Source: Dallia pectoralis (Eukaryota > Chordata > Actinopteri > Esociformes > Umbridae). From it: DNA of 64,000 bases. A program made the position numbers and the translations under genes. Of the stretch, positions 47,455-58,639 are shown piece after piece. The stretch spans positions 8,990,043-9,054,042 of the forward strand of contig CM055742.1 of NCBI GenBank assembly GCA_029465975.1, written 5' to 3'. The notes under the pieces were generated by a model, which saw nothing but the letters and a program-made list of their open reading frames with translations, ran no database searches and was not told where the DNA came from. How positions within the stretch are numbered: the stretch's first letter is position 1; each line of letters starts with the position of its first letter.

Positions 47455-49185
47455 TTATATTTTCATGGTTTTGTTTTGTTTCTATGCTGTTTGTGTGTTC
47501 TACAATTTCTTTTACATAATTTAGATATTTTTTTTCAGGGAAAAAATCGTTCGGCAGGGAGATTGAATGTTGTCACGTTTTACAGTTTTATTCAACTGTT
47601 TACACGCAATTTAAAAAACCGGGTTCTTTTTTTCAAAATATAATCACAATTATCCAAACACCACACTCAATTTGCATAATTCCTAGATTGTTTGCAAAAT
47701 GACATACTTCTTTCTAAACATACACACTTCAGTCAAAACATATACACATATTTGTGAAAATGCTATTAGTTTGCATTTTACCAACACAGTCCTCAATGAT
47801 CAGACACTATTGCAGCCAGTTTCACACAGCTGTGATGAATAAAAAACACATTTTATGAAATAGAGTGCTAGATTTCTGGCCAGACATTGTTATGTAAGGG
47901 ATAATTTAGATGAAAAAATAGTGACAAACCCACAACATTCTTCATGATTAATAACAAATAGGCCTAGTATAAACTTACCAAGCACTGCACAACACTGATG
48001 CTGCAGACTTAATATTCCAAGTATTTATTTTAATACAGTATTTCTTACCATCAGTTCCAGTAATCAACCGACAATGAAATCAATGAAACAAAAAACATCT
48101 GTAGACAAGTAAAAATTACTGAATGAAGTTCATACACTTTGAAAAACTACTGTAAAAGCAACAAGAATACTGTTAAGTATTCATCATCTCTCCGTCTGTT
48201 CGTTAACACTGTTGAATGAAATAAAAGTGTGCATAAAATAACAGCAATGTAATTCTTAGATACCAACACTCACCATAACTCTGTGACTGCCAAATTACAG
48301 AAATACAGGAAGTGCACCCCTTAACCAAGCCGAATAAGCACAAGTGTTGTGTGTTTTGCACTGTTCGTGTACGACTTTAAATGTGTCTTCTAACGTTGCA
48401 GCTGGTGGTCAGAAAGAATTCATTGTGTGTGAAAACAGACTTGATGAATAAACCTGATTCTAATCTAATACTCCATAACAGTAAGCTCTAAACTCTGAGT
48501 TGATACAAGTTGAAAGAAACGATGTAACATGCATGAGTTCACACACAAGGTCTTCTGGTTGGAGAGTGCAGACTGTGTGTAAATATAATAGGAGAGAAGA
48601 CAGTCAACTCAGTGATGTTTGATGTGAGCAATTGTCTATAGAGCTCAAACCTGACAGACGCAGGAAATTACTGAACAGTAACCATCACTCCCGCTCACAC
48701 ACTTTTTCACTCCCACACAAACACTTTCCGCTTCTTTTTACTTCTGTGACCTGTTGCTATTCTGCCTCAAAGTAATTTTCAAGTCATTACCCAATGGGCT
48801 TTATTTGTATTTACATAAAATGTACTGTAAAGTTCTCACGTAATTCAACGGAGACACTAGTTCAGTTACTGTCTTTATTGATTAACAACCAGGCAGCTGT
48901 AGGCCACTGCCGACGCCTACTACTCCTAGTTTAAAGCACAATTAGCAACAGCTAATACGACCTGAACAGAACCACAGTAAGATTGACTGAACTTGTCACT
49001 TCGACAAAACGGAAGAGAGGGCGAGACACCTGTTTGACCCCCCACTTATAGGATGCTCCCTGACACGCCCCCCACCTCCCTCTGTCCAATGGGTCAGTTC
49101 CCCTCTCCCCTTCTCTCTTACCCACAAATACATTCCCCAACTCCAGGGTCGCTACAGTACTATACAACCAAGTGGAGTTGTGTAA
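47455..49185. other. Intergenic, no supported gene
   Basis: AT-rich to about 48800. 48840-49160 is more GC-rich ('cccacctccctctgtccaat') and may be part of an unrecognised dispersed element. No exon seen. Confidence 0.4.
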
Positions 49186-49189
49186 AACA

Positions 49190-49600
49190 TTGTAAGTTCC
49201 TTCTGGGACAACAGCCATACAGACCATTTGATGCAGTGTGCGGCGTATGGCCTAAGCACTGACAGTGTGACCCCCCCACCCCTTCAACCTCTGCAGTAAT
49301 GCTGGCAGCACACATACATCTATTTCCCAAAGACAACCTCTGGATATGACGCTGAGCACGTGCACTCAAATTCTTTAGTCGACTCTGGCGAGGACTGTTC
49401 TGAGTGGAACCTGTCCTGTTAAATGGCTGTATGGTTTTGGCCACCTTGCTGCAATCTTCTTATAGCCTAGGCCATCTTTATGTAGAGAAATAATTGTTTT
49501 TTTCAGATCCTCAGAGAGTGCTTTGCCATCAGGTGCCATGTTGAATTTCCAGTGACCAGTATGAGTGTGAGAGCGATAACACCAAATTTAACAGACCTGC
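49190..49600 (-). mobile_element. Tc1-like transposase N-terminal fragment
   Basis: The minus strand encodes the DNA-binding start of a Tc1 transposase (MAPDGKALSEDLKKTIISLH, then VAKTIQPFNRTGSTQNSPRQ and LSARAQRHIQRLSL). The flanking 'tgagagcgataacaccaaat' is part of the same family's 5' end. It ends directly against the first copy of the ART upstream duplication. Confidence 0.85.
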
Positions 49601-49639
49601 TCCCCATTCCGTTTCTGTAATTCCATTGACATTGTGCTA

Positions 49640-50480
49640 AATTGACATACATAAATGGAAAGCCGTGGCCGCTGTGAATGGAGGTCCAGCAAGCTACTGA
49701 ATGAATAATTTTGCACATAAGGTATTTGAGTTTTTGTTAAGTATAAAGCTTCTTTTGTTAAATAAACAATATAGAAATATATTCTTTGTCCTTTTGTTTG
49801 TGTCCTTCTTTTGGAATGTTTTTTTAATATTCGAGGTTTAGATATACATTTTATTTGTTATATTTTTTGTATTTGATGCAATAGTAATGACAACCCTGCA
49901 AGATTTCATAAACTTTCAAGCAGCAATGTAGTCTTTTCATTCTAGGCCACCAAAGGTTTCCACACCAGTTCAGTCAAATCAGTAAAAAAAGTGTTAGGAA
50001 CACAACGTTTAAAAAAATAGATAAAATAAAAATAAACCTGTAAAAAGGTGATGGTAAGAAAAAAGTTTGGAGAAAATGCCTCTTGGCATACCACTTCATC
50101 TGTAAAACATGAGAAATGGGTTGTTATACTTTCGCTAGGTTTGGCCGCCTTTAATTTCCAGCCAACAAGCAGATGCCATCCGCAAAACACGGTTCTTTGA
50201 CCTATGTTTAAAAAAACTTGTGACATACATATAGATTAGGCTGCCTCTTTTGTAAGTTTAATTAATTTATTGTTTGATTCATTGGTGTTCAACTGGCTTC
50301 TGAGAAATAAGTCTTATCATTTGAATAATGACCATGATGTCATGGTGTCATTCAAATTCGTCAGTAGCACTTACACAAAGGTCAGAAAAGGTGTTAAGAA
50401 AGGTGTGAACAACTGCCAGAACCCATGTCCGATTTCTTGCCACGCGTTGCTTGTGTGTTTGTGTGTGTTTTTTTTTCTCC
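49640..50480 (+). repeat. ART upstream region, copy A
   Basis: Shares long stretches with 51455-52290 (copy B) and 52985-53340 (copy C): 'aaatggaaagc...ggaggtcc' (A and B), 'aacaagcagatgccat', 'acatatagattaggctgcc', 'ttattgtttgattcattggtg', 'taatttgaataatgacc' and 'cagaacccatg'. It stops at 'gtgtttgtgtgtg', where a gypsy fragment begins, so no ART exon follows. Confidence 0.85.
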
Positions 50481-50489
50481 ACGTCATTT

Positions 50490-51240
50490 ATCGATTACAG
50501 CTGCCACCTGACTATCGTGTTAACTCCTCGTTTCATGTTTCTCTCCTCAGGTCGGTGGTGACTTGTCCCCTCCAGCTATCTAGGGTGCTGGAGGTCCCCC
50601 CCACCCTCCTGGACATCGAGGGGTCCTTCAGTACCTGGTGGAGTGGGAGGGGTACGGCCCGGAGGAACGATGTTGGGTGCCGACGAGGGATATTCTAGAC
50701 CCAGAACTAACACGGGAGTTCCATCGTCGGCGCCCTGACCGACCAGCTCCTCGACCTCCGGGTCGGCCGTGAGGTTGTTGTCGACGCTCTGCCGGAGCTG
50801 TGCGTCGGGTGGGGAGTACTGTCAGAGCTGGATGGTGTGATAGCTCCACCTGCGGGCAGGTTTCGGCGGTCGTCCTCCCCGGCTTTTTAGCTACTGCCGA
50901 ATCTCCTCCCCCCTGCACACCTTGTTCAGTCTCGTCATCACTACACCTGGTGTCTATATTCTCATTAGAGGAGGATTTAAGTTCCCTGCGTTTGGTCTAG
51001 TCTTTGTGTGGTATTGTTTGGTGTTACCTGTGCTTTGTTCTATATCTGCTCCATTGGGAGTTTTGAGTGTCGTTCGATTATATGCGCAGCGTCGCATCTA
51101 CCCTTTGTATGATTGAGAGTATTGTGCGCACTGGTCGTTCAGTGGACTTACTACTATACAGAGTAATAAAACATCCACGAACGCAATCTGTTCCTCGTGC
51201 CTGGTTTCCATCCTTCCGTTTTACCTGCTACGACGTGACA
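50490..51240 (+). mobile_element. Ty3/gypsy retrotransposon 3' end with 3' LTR
   Basis: About 50500-50770 encodes the end of a chromovirus-type Pol: LPPDYRVNSSFHVSLLR (integrase tail), then a chromodomain (LQYLVEWEGYGPEERCWVPT) one frame over, and HRRRPDRPAPRPPGRP. A purine-rich tract (gggtggggagtac) precedes an LTR of 421 bp at 50820-51240 that starts TGTCAGAGC and ends GACGTGACA. No 5' LTR, gag or RT is present, so this is a 5'-deleted remnant inserted into ART upstream copy A. Confidence 0.88.
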
Positions 51241-51454
51241 CTGACCAAACACAGAAAGCTTATATATGATGCTAATAAGGGAATGGGCACCAGGTGTGTG
51301 CAACAGACAAGACAATGTGATAATGCGGGTGGTGGCTGCTAGTAAGCCGGTGACAACAGAGAAGGATTTGTGAGAGTTAGTGCATTAAAAAAATGTGTTG
51401 GTGTTTTTATTTGCAATGTGTGTGATATTGTATTGAATAAATTGTCATGGCGAT

Positions 51455-52360
51455 CGTACATAAATGGAAAGCAGTGGGTGTTGTTAATGGAGGTCCGACA
51501 AGCTACTGAATTAATATTTTTGCACATACCAAATATGAGTTGTTAAAGAAGCTGCTTTTGTTAAATAAACAATATAAAAATATATTCTATGTCCTTTTGT
51601 TTGTGTCCATCTTTTGGAAACTCTTTATTAAGATTGGAGGTTTAGATATACATTTTATTGGTTATATTTTTGGTATTTGATGAAAAAATAATCACAACCC
51701 TGGCAGATGTTATGAACTTGTTTGTTGTCTCTTTATTCTAGGCCACCAAAATTATCCTCACCAGTTGGTTTTAAACCAGTTTTAAAAATGTCCTACAACA
51801 TTTAAAAAAAGTATTATGAATACTTATGATATAATAATTTATGAAGATAAAGATAAACCTGTAAAAAAGTGATGGTAAGAAAAAGTGTGGAGAAAATGTC
51901 TCTCGACATACCACCTAATCTGTAAAATATGACAAATGGGTTTTTCACGAGGTATGGCTGCCTTTAATTTCCACGCAATAAGCAGATGCCATCTGGAAAA
52001 CACGGTTCTTTGACCAATGTTTAAAATACTTGTGACATACATATAGATTAGGCTGCCTTCTTTTGTCGGTTTAATTAATTTATTGTTTTATTCATTGGTG
52101 TTAAACTGGATACTGAGAATAACAGATCTGAATCAGTCTGATAATTTGAATAATGACCGTGAGGTTAAGGTGTTCAATTGCGTCAATAGCTATACACAAA
52201 GGTCAGCGAAGGTGTTAAGAAAGGTGTGAAGAAACAACTGCTAGAACCCATGATCGATTTCCTGGCGCGCAGTGTTTGTGTGTGAACAAAAACTGCTGTA
52301 AAAAAATTATGTATTGGACACGCCCATAAAACCACTGATTGGATAAGGCACCCCTTGAAG
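51455..52360 (+). repeat. ART upstream region, copy B
   Basis: Second copy of the block. It retains the promoter-like end (attggacacgcccataaaac, then 'cactgattggataaggcaccccttgaag') that aligns with the TATA region of the intact gene at 53375-53420, but the TATATAAGG box is changed to GGATAAGG. It continues directly into a piece of ART coding sequence. Confidence 0.85.
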
Positions 52361-52361
52361 A

Positions 52362-52452
52362 CAAGCTATGAAACATTCAAGTACCACTCCCTGCATTTCT
52401 TCTTGACTGACGTACGAAAACTGAACACCAAAGAAATTCCCACAACCTGATA
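52362..52452 (+). pseudogene. ART pseudogene fragment
   Basis: About 90 bp almost identical to 54014-54102 of the intact ecto-ADP-ribosyltransferase gene. It encodes the TFxYHSLHFFLTD...RKLNTK segment, then stops (acctgatac). It is fused directly to promoter copy B with exon 1 and the first half of exon 2 deleted, so it cannot make an enzyme. Confidence 0.85.
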
Positions 52453-52689
52453 CAAAAACTTTCGCTACCTAGGCACTTAGTTATTTACAAAAGACCAGCT
52501 ATATGGAACACTGAACTCACCGACATATACCGTTAGTTGGATATAAACAATATCCGACAAAGTGACGTATTTCCCAGTGACCTAAATACCCCAACTGATT
52601 AGCTAACTTACCCCAGCTGTGCGTTAGCAAAGCAACTCACCGCAACACAGGACAAAACTCAACATACTTGACAGTTGTGCACAGGAGAT

Positions 52690-52965
52690 CTGACAGATTT
52701 GGACCCCTTTTGCAAAAAATAGTAAGCAAATATTGCCAAGTAATGGTGCCATGCTAATAAACTCCTATCCAAAAGACTGAGTGCTGTAAAAAAATCGAAA
52801 GGTGGTTCAACAAAGTATTAGTTTAAGGGTGTGCACACTTATGCAACAAGGTTATTGTACATTTTTATTTATTTATTTTTTTCCCCTCAGTTTGTTTTTC
52901 ATTTGAATTGTTCACGTTATAGGTAACATTATAGGTGGAAAAAGTTCTGACATGATTTAACCGTT
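52690..52965 (+). mobile_element. Tc1-like 3' end fragment
   Basis: Reverse-complement match to the element at 871-2161: 'gccatgctaataaactccta', 'caacaaagtattagtttaag' and 'ggtgtgcacacttatgcaac'. It encodes the last residues of the same transposase family (CHANKLLSKRLS). It lies between ART copies B and C. Confidence 0.8.
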
Positions 52966-52984
52966 TTGCCTGCTGTAAATACTC

Positions 52985-53484
52985 CAGAATTCTCCAGAAA
53001 AATATGACAAATTGGTCGCTATATTTTCACTAGGTATGGCTGCCACTAATTTCAACCCAACAAGCAGATGTCATTTGGTTCTTTGTCCAATGTTTAAAAT
53101 ACTTCTGACATACCGATCGATTAGGCTGCCTTCTTAGGTAGGTTTCATTAATTTATCGTTTGATTCATTGGTGTTCAACTGGCTACTGGGAATTCCAGAT
53201 CTGAATCAGTCTGATAATTTGAATAATGACCATGAGGTTAAGGTGTCATTCAATTCCGTCAATAGCAAATACACAGACTGTATAGGTGTCAGAACCCATG
53301 TTCAATTTCCTGATGCTTTGTGTTTGTGTGTGTTTTTTCTGCATTAGCAAAGAGTGCTGTTAAAAATGTATGTATTGAACACGCCCATTTAACCACTGAT
53401 TATATAAGGCAACCCTTGAAGTTCATTATATTCAGACCACTACTCCTCTTTGCGACACATTGCCATTGAACCAACTTTTACATC
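52985..53484 (+). promoter_or_regulatory. ART upstream region, copy C, with TATA box
   Basis: Third copy of the duplicated block, leading into the intact gene. TATATAAG at 53401-53408 is a canonical TATA box, placed about 77 bp before the ATG, with a CACGCCCA motif 20 bp upstream of it. The predicted transcription start is near 53430. Confidence 0.7.
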
Positions 53485-54464
53485 ATGGCCAAAGTCAAGA
53501 TCCTAACATCTGCTGCTCTGTATTTCATTGCTTTTTGGACCTTGGGTGTGGACTTGATGATGGTAAGATGCAAAACTATTTCATACATAAGAGAATGTTT
53601 ATTGTGTAGAAAAAGAACACAGCTTTTACACCACAATTCTGTTTCTCTGTGTTTTTTTCTTCACTGAAGATTCGTCTTCCTCCGCGTGGCTTCAAAGACA
53701 AGACACCCGTAGGCAGTATAACTATGAACAACCATGCACTCTTGGACATGGCTCCGAATTCGATCGATGACTATTACAAGGGCTGTAGACCTAAAATGAA
53801 GAAAATGGTGAAGAAAGAATATCTGGTACAAGAGAGACAAAACAATGATGCTTTCAACCAGGCTTGGGCCAGTGCTGAAGACTATTACCAGAAGAAAAAG
53901 GTTAGATTGGGAAATCTATCAAAAAACAATTTCATTGCAATCCATGTGTATGTGAGTGCTTCACACAACATTTACAGGTCTTTCAACGCTGCAACTCGTA
54001 CCCAAGGGAAAAGCTATAAAACATTCAATTACCACTCCCTGCATTTCTTCTTGACTGATGCCGTCCGAAAACTAAACACCAAAGATCTTCCCACAACCTT
54101 CCGTGGAACCAATATTAGATTCAATGTAACAAGTGCTACAATTAGATTTGGACAGTTCACCTCAAGCAGTAAAAACCAATCCATAGCTAAAGGGTTTGGA
54201 GATACATCCTGTTTTGAGATTGACTCTTACTTTGGTGCCTCAATTGAAAAGTACTCGTATCTGGATGAGAAGGAGGTGCTGATTCCACCTTATGAGGTCT
54301 TCCAACTTACCTCTGTAAAGCTGAAAAAACTCACCCCAGATCTCTGGTGTGACGTTGTCTACAAACTAAAGAGTACTAAAGTATATAAAAGTAACTTGAA
54401 CTGCCAGATGATGAATCAAACGAAATCTCTTTCTGCTTTTAGTCAAATACATTATGTTATGTAA
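53485..54464 (+). CDS. Ecto-ADP-ribosyltransferase (arginine-specific ART family)
   Basis: Transfers ADP-ribose from NAD+ to arginine on extracellular or secreted proteins. Exons 53485-53562 and 53670-54464 give 290 residues. Residues 1-22 form a signal peptide (MAKVKILTSAALYFIAFW). The R-S-ExE signature of arginine-specific enzymes is complete: R185 in TIRFGQFTSSS, the Ser/Thr stretch at 190-193, and E226-K-E228 in LDEKEVLIPPYEVFQ. AFNQAWASAEDYY and FNYHSLHFFLTD are further family motifs. The C-terminus (SAFSQIHYVM) is not a clear GPI signal, so the product may be secreted. Fish ART genes occur in clusters. Two decayed copies lie upstream here. An in-frame ATG at 53649 lies in the intron and would lack the signal peptide, so I reject it as the start. 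Confidence 0.93.
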
Positions 54465-54658
54465 CACTGTACTGCAGTCTTTCTCAATCTGTTTTTGTCC
54501 TCATTGTATCTCCCACATAAGCATGACAATAATTCAATAATACACTTTTGCTTTGCAGAACCTTCACAGCTTTTAAATGATCAGATCGCTTCCGCTAAAA
54601 ATGTTACCTAGATCTTTTGCTTCCATCCTTTTCCCGTTAGTCAGAATGTTCAGCTGTC

Positions 54659-54673
54659 AATAAAACCAATAAA
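54659..54673 (+). terminator. ART polyadenylation signals
   Basis: Two AATAAA hexamers (54659-54664 and 54668-54673) about 200 bp after the ART stop. Confidence 0.75.
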
Positions 54674-55597
54674 GAAAAACTTTATGCACTATTTGTTTGC
54701 TGTTCATATTTTTCTTAATTAAACACAGAAATACGAACTGAGTAAACAAAATCCAAAACCATATTAAGCATTTTTATTTATTATTTTTAACCAGAGACCC
54801 CAACTTTATGGTGGTGGGTTACGCTGGCAGGATGTAACTGGCAATCATTTGTTAGTAACACTGGACTTATAATGGTGATGGAGCCTGATGGTAATGACCA
54901 ATATCCCCTGCACCAACATCCATACTACACCAACATTGGAAATGCCAGTGGGCTTTGTGATTCTGTTTTCCAAAATACATTTTGGAGGTCAAACTCAAAC
55001 ATAAAGTAATATATTAAACGATCACTTTCGTGATGATTTATGGATAATTTTGACCAATTTGAGGAAAAAAAAAAATATTTATTAATCTATTTCTATAACA
55101 TGTATTTGTATTCGCGTAAAAAAAAAAATCACTCTAACCTTTTGCACGTTTAGAAAACAATTTTATAAAATTAAAATGTACTAAATAGAAATCTTTGTGA
55201 TTCTGATCTGATTAAGATCTACATCAGAGCCTCTATTTTGGACTGTTTCATATTTTACCGGTGTGCAGGTTATAATATCTCCCAACATTTACTTACCTGG
55301 TCACCACACCAGCTGTCTGCTGGGTTTAGGGTGAGTGCCGACCCCCTCCCTCACAGCATCTTTGGTTCATTGGTTGAAACCGAGTGTCTGATTGACAGGA
55401 ATAACTAGCAAGACTGTCAGTCTGAGTAGACGGGTCAGAACGATCGGGTGCGTGCTTGAGCATTTAGCATGTAGCATTTATTAATTTTTTTACGTTCTTT
55501 GAGATAATTATATTCACGAGTACAGTTATTACTGTGCTTGTCTGATGGCTGCATATCAGAACAAGATAAATGTCTGTATTGTCATAATACAAATGTC
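54674..55597. other. AT-rich spacer, no gene seen
   Basis: No coding segment or named repeat between the ART gene and the convergent ENDOD1-like copy. Confidence 0.5.
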
Positions 55598-56691
55598 CTA
55601 CTTCCACAGTTGTTGAAGATTTTCAACAGTGTACTTAATCACTTTACCCTCAGGTGTGTTATTACACAAGGCACCTCCAGACTTGATAGGTTTTTTATCT
55701 AAGCCAATGCAGCAGAAGGCGTTCCAGTAGTGACTCGGCACATTGACTCGCTTGTTCTGGTCTAGCCACGTGTCGCCTGGGACCACCCCAGTCACAACAT
55801 ACATATCACTACAGCCTCCACTCAAATCTTTCTTCACCCTTGTCTCATACTTGCTCCATTGGTCATTGTTCATTTTCTAGCGGAGCTACGTTGGTAAAGG
55901 TCATTGTGGCTTTGGAGGAATCTCCTTTCCCATGATGCCCTGCAGGGTTCAAGTGCCCACGGTCATATTTGACAAAGTTGTCATCCAGAGCCTGGCTCCA
56001 ACGTAGCTTGTAGGTCTGTCGGTATTGTGGAATTCTTACTTCGCATTGATTTTCGTTGTACTTCTTGATGGCATCTAGGCATTCTTTCTTTCTCATCATA
56101 GAGTTTGGTAGGCCAGGATGCACAAGCTGAAAAACACAAATATAACCAAATTAGCCTCAAACCTGTTCCCACTCTGGTAGCCTTCATTCTTATATTTCTG
56201 TTACTGGTATTTAGTCTGAAATTACAATGTAAAAGAACGTAGCCTATTTAAGAATTATTGCCTTAAAACAAGACTTTAAACCAGCTCCCAAGACTGAAAA
56301 TGTGATTAGAGATGGAAAATATGCCAACCTGTGGTTCATAATTAACTATAGACCCCTCCCTTTCAGGTATCTCTTTGATATCCATTTTATAAGCAGAGTA
56401 CAATGGAATCCTCCTTCGTCGGCCATACAGAGTGGCAAAGTGATACTGGTTGTTGAATATCTGACAGATACATATGTATGCAGGAGAGGCGGTACTGTAA
56501 GCAGAGAGACATTTCTCAGGTTTAACTAAGTCCTGTGTGTTGGGCTCAACTGGAGTTGGCAGAGCTATATTCAGACCAGACATGGGCGTCCCTCTGAAGA
56601 AAAACCTATTGCAGTTGTTGAAATTTGGAGCCACTTCCCCTCTGACCGCCCATAGAGAGAGCAGACCCAGGTAAATGTGAAAAAGGGTCAC
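55598..56691 (-). pseudogene. ENDOD1-like secreted nuclease, broken copy
   Basis: Two-exon DNA/RNA non-specific endonuclease gene on the minus strand. Exon 1 (56691-56329) encodes a signal-like stretch (YLGLLSLWAVRGEVAP), then FNNCNRFFF and YICICQIFNNQYHFATLYG with RIPLYSAYKMD, the ENDOD1 family N-terminus. Exon 2 (56126-55598) holds the active-site motif DRGHLNPAGHHGK and TFTNVAP. Three faults: no in-frame ATG (the frame opens at GTG after a TAA); a net 5-nt deletion straight after TFTNVAP shifts the frame, so MNNDQWSKYE onward is out of phase; and the C-terminus ends early (VENLQQLWK) compared with the plus-strand relative. Probably a pseudogene, although a single assembly error could explain the frameshift. 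Confidence 0.82.
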
Positions 56692-57640
56692 TATGTTTTA
56701 AACCCTGTGGAGACAAACATCACAGATTGGCAATTAGATTTCATTTTCTTTATAATATTAAGACTTGACATGGTCACAATTAGGTCACATCCTGATCACA
56801 GCCAGAAGAAAACAGGGCGCTACCTTGAACTTGTAACAAAATATATTTGTAATAAAAATCACCCGTGTTCCTGAATTATTGTTCCACTTTGTTTGTCTGC
56901 CCCTCATCTAAAGGTAAACATATTGCTTCTTATTTTTGTGTCTTCTTATTGATAATTTTGCTCTACATTTTCACAATAATATAATCATATACAGTCTAAA
57001 CATATTGTGCACTCATGAACAAATAGTTAAAACATTAGTCATTTGCTATTTGCCTTCTTCATTCACTTGTTGTAGATGTTGTAGATTGTTGGATCTATTT
57101 GAAAATACATATTTAACACTATGTGTCCAAATAGTAATATGTTAGGTTTTCTTCCCTTATGAATCCTCTTAAAACACACATCCCAATATCGACCCACTTA
57201 GAGTAATTTTTCGTTCTCCTCTTATTCTCTACAACTTTTTACACAAAAACTTACTTTTAGAAACAGCAATTATTATGATATGTGACATGTTTATCTATCT
57301 AACTGCCATCCCCAATAAAAAAGCTAAAAGTTTACAGCTAAAGGGTTATTTGCAAATGTTTAAGGAAAGTGTACACCAGTAAAAATACTTCTTCAAGGCA
57401 GCTGACACTGAGTGGTCGTCTTACAATATGTTTAATTGCACTGTAGTTGGTATTCTATGAGCCTATATTGTGGGTCACAAAATGCTGCCCTCTGGTGGAC
57501 AACATCTAAAGTGTTCCCAGCGTCCCAGCCCACTGTATGGCCTTCCTTATGCATTTCAAAGTTGATGCAACAATAAAAAAAATATGCATGTTTTGTTTTG
57601 TGTTTTACCATGTCTGGGGTATTACATTTTCTATTTGTTG
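56692..57640. other. AT-rich spacer, no gene seen
   Basis: No coding segment, splice-flanked exon or recognised repeat. Confidence 0.5.
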
Positions 57641-57857
57641 ACAGTGCATTCGGAAAGTATACTTACGTACATATATGCATTCTCTTTCTTCATTTTTTCA
57701 CAAATATATTAGTAATATTAAAGAAAAGTTTGTTTTATGGGTTATTGTGTGTAGAATATTGGGGGAATATTTCCATGTAATCCATTTTTCCAATAAACCT
57801 GCAAAAAAACAATGTGGAAAAAGTAAAGCACTGGAAATGCTTTCCGGATGCACTGTA
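57641..57857 (+). mobile_element. Short non-autonomous Tc1-like element
   Basis: Terminal inverted repeats ACAGTGCATTCGGAAAGTAT (57641-57660) and its complement ending GGATGCACTGTA (57857). The interior ('gttattgtgtgtagaatatt') matches the untranslated 3' end of a Tc1 family. 217 bp, no coding sequence, a deletion derivative. Confidence 0.82.
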
Positions 57858-58139
57858 TTTTACGCTCAATTCTTTTTTTTTATCATAACTGTTCCCAAAT
57901 ATATATATCATATATGTCCAAAGAAATTACATTTACTCATGCTAACAAGCTAATGGTTTTGTGCTCCTGTGAACATATAAACATATGTCAGATCGACCTG
58001 TTTTCCACACCAACGAATGCCTGGTATAATTTTTCAAATAATTTTATATTTGTGATGAGTGTAAACATATATTATGCTAACTTACTACCATTGAATTTAT
58101 TCTAACTTCAGGTGTATAGCATCCATTTAGGTTATTCAT

Positions 58140-58560
58140 TTCAGTGTTATTTCTTTGGGTCCCTCCGGGCCAGTGTATTGAGCTGTCCAGTAAACCTTTT
58201 AAGTTCTACATCGAGTCATGTGGGACGCCGCCATCTTTATAAACTATGGGACACCTGTCTCTTCACATGTCAATTTTACATTCAGGCCTGTCCTTCTGTT
58301 GGTTTATCGGGACTGTCTTTGTTCATCTAGCCCCTTACCACCTGGGAGCACTGCACGGCCATTTTCCTTTTGGACCAACACGTTTGGCCGAGTCTCTGGT
58401 ACGAGAGGTCCAGGGCGCAAGTGCCTCTGGGACGCAGCCTCTGAGTTTTGGACAGCGCCCCTACTTTTACTGTGTTCATGATTCTGAAATTTATAGAGGA
58501 AGTCCCGCCACTTTGAACCACAGGTTTGCATATTTGAATTATTTTATCACAATTTCCTTT
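58140..58560. other. GC-richer block of unknown nature
   Basis: Stands out from AT-rich flanks ('ctccgggccagtgtattgag', 'gagaggtccagggcgcaagt') and has open stretches on both strands. No family resemblance, and it does not align with exon 1 of the ENDOD1-like copy. Possibly part of a dispersed element or an unrelated exon. Confidence 0.4.
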
Positions 58561-58639
58561 TTGAAAGCTAGTAATAGGAGAATGAATGCTATCGGCGTGA
58601 GAACAGATTCGAGACTAATTTGTTCAACCTTTTTTTCAG

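Noticed and set aside
53649..53669. ART start at the ATG at 53649
   Set aside because: It lies in the intron's pyrimidine-rich end and would remove the signal peptide. The ATG at 53485 with GT/AG splicing to 53670 fits the family.
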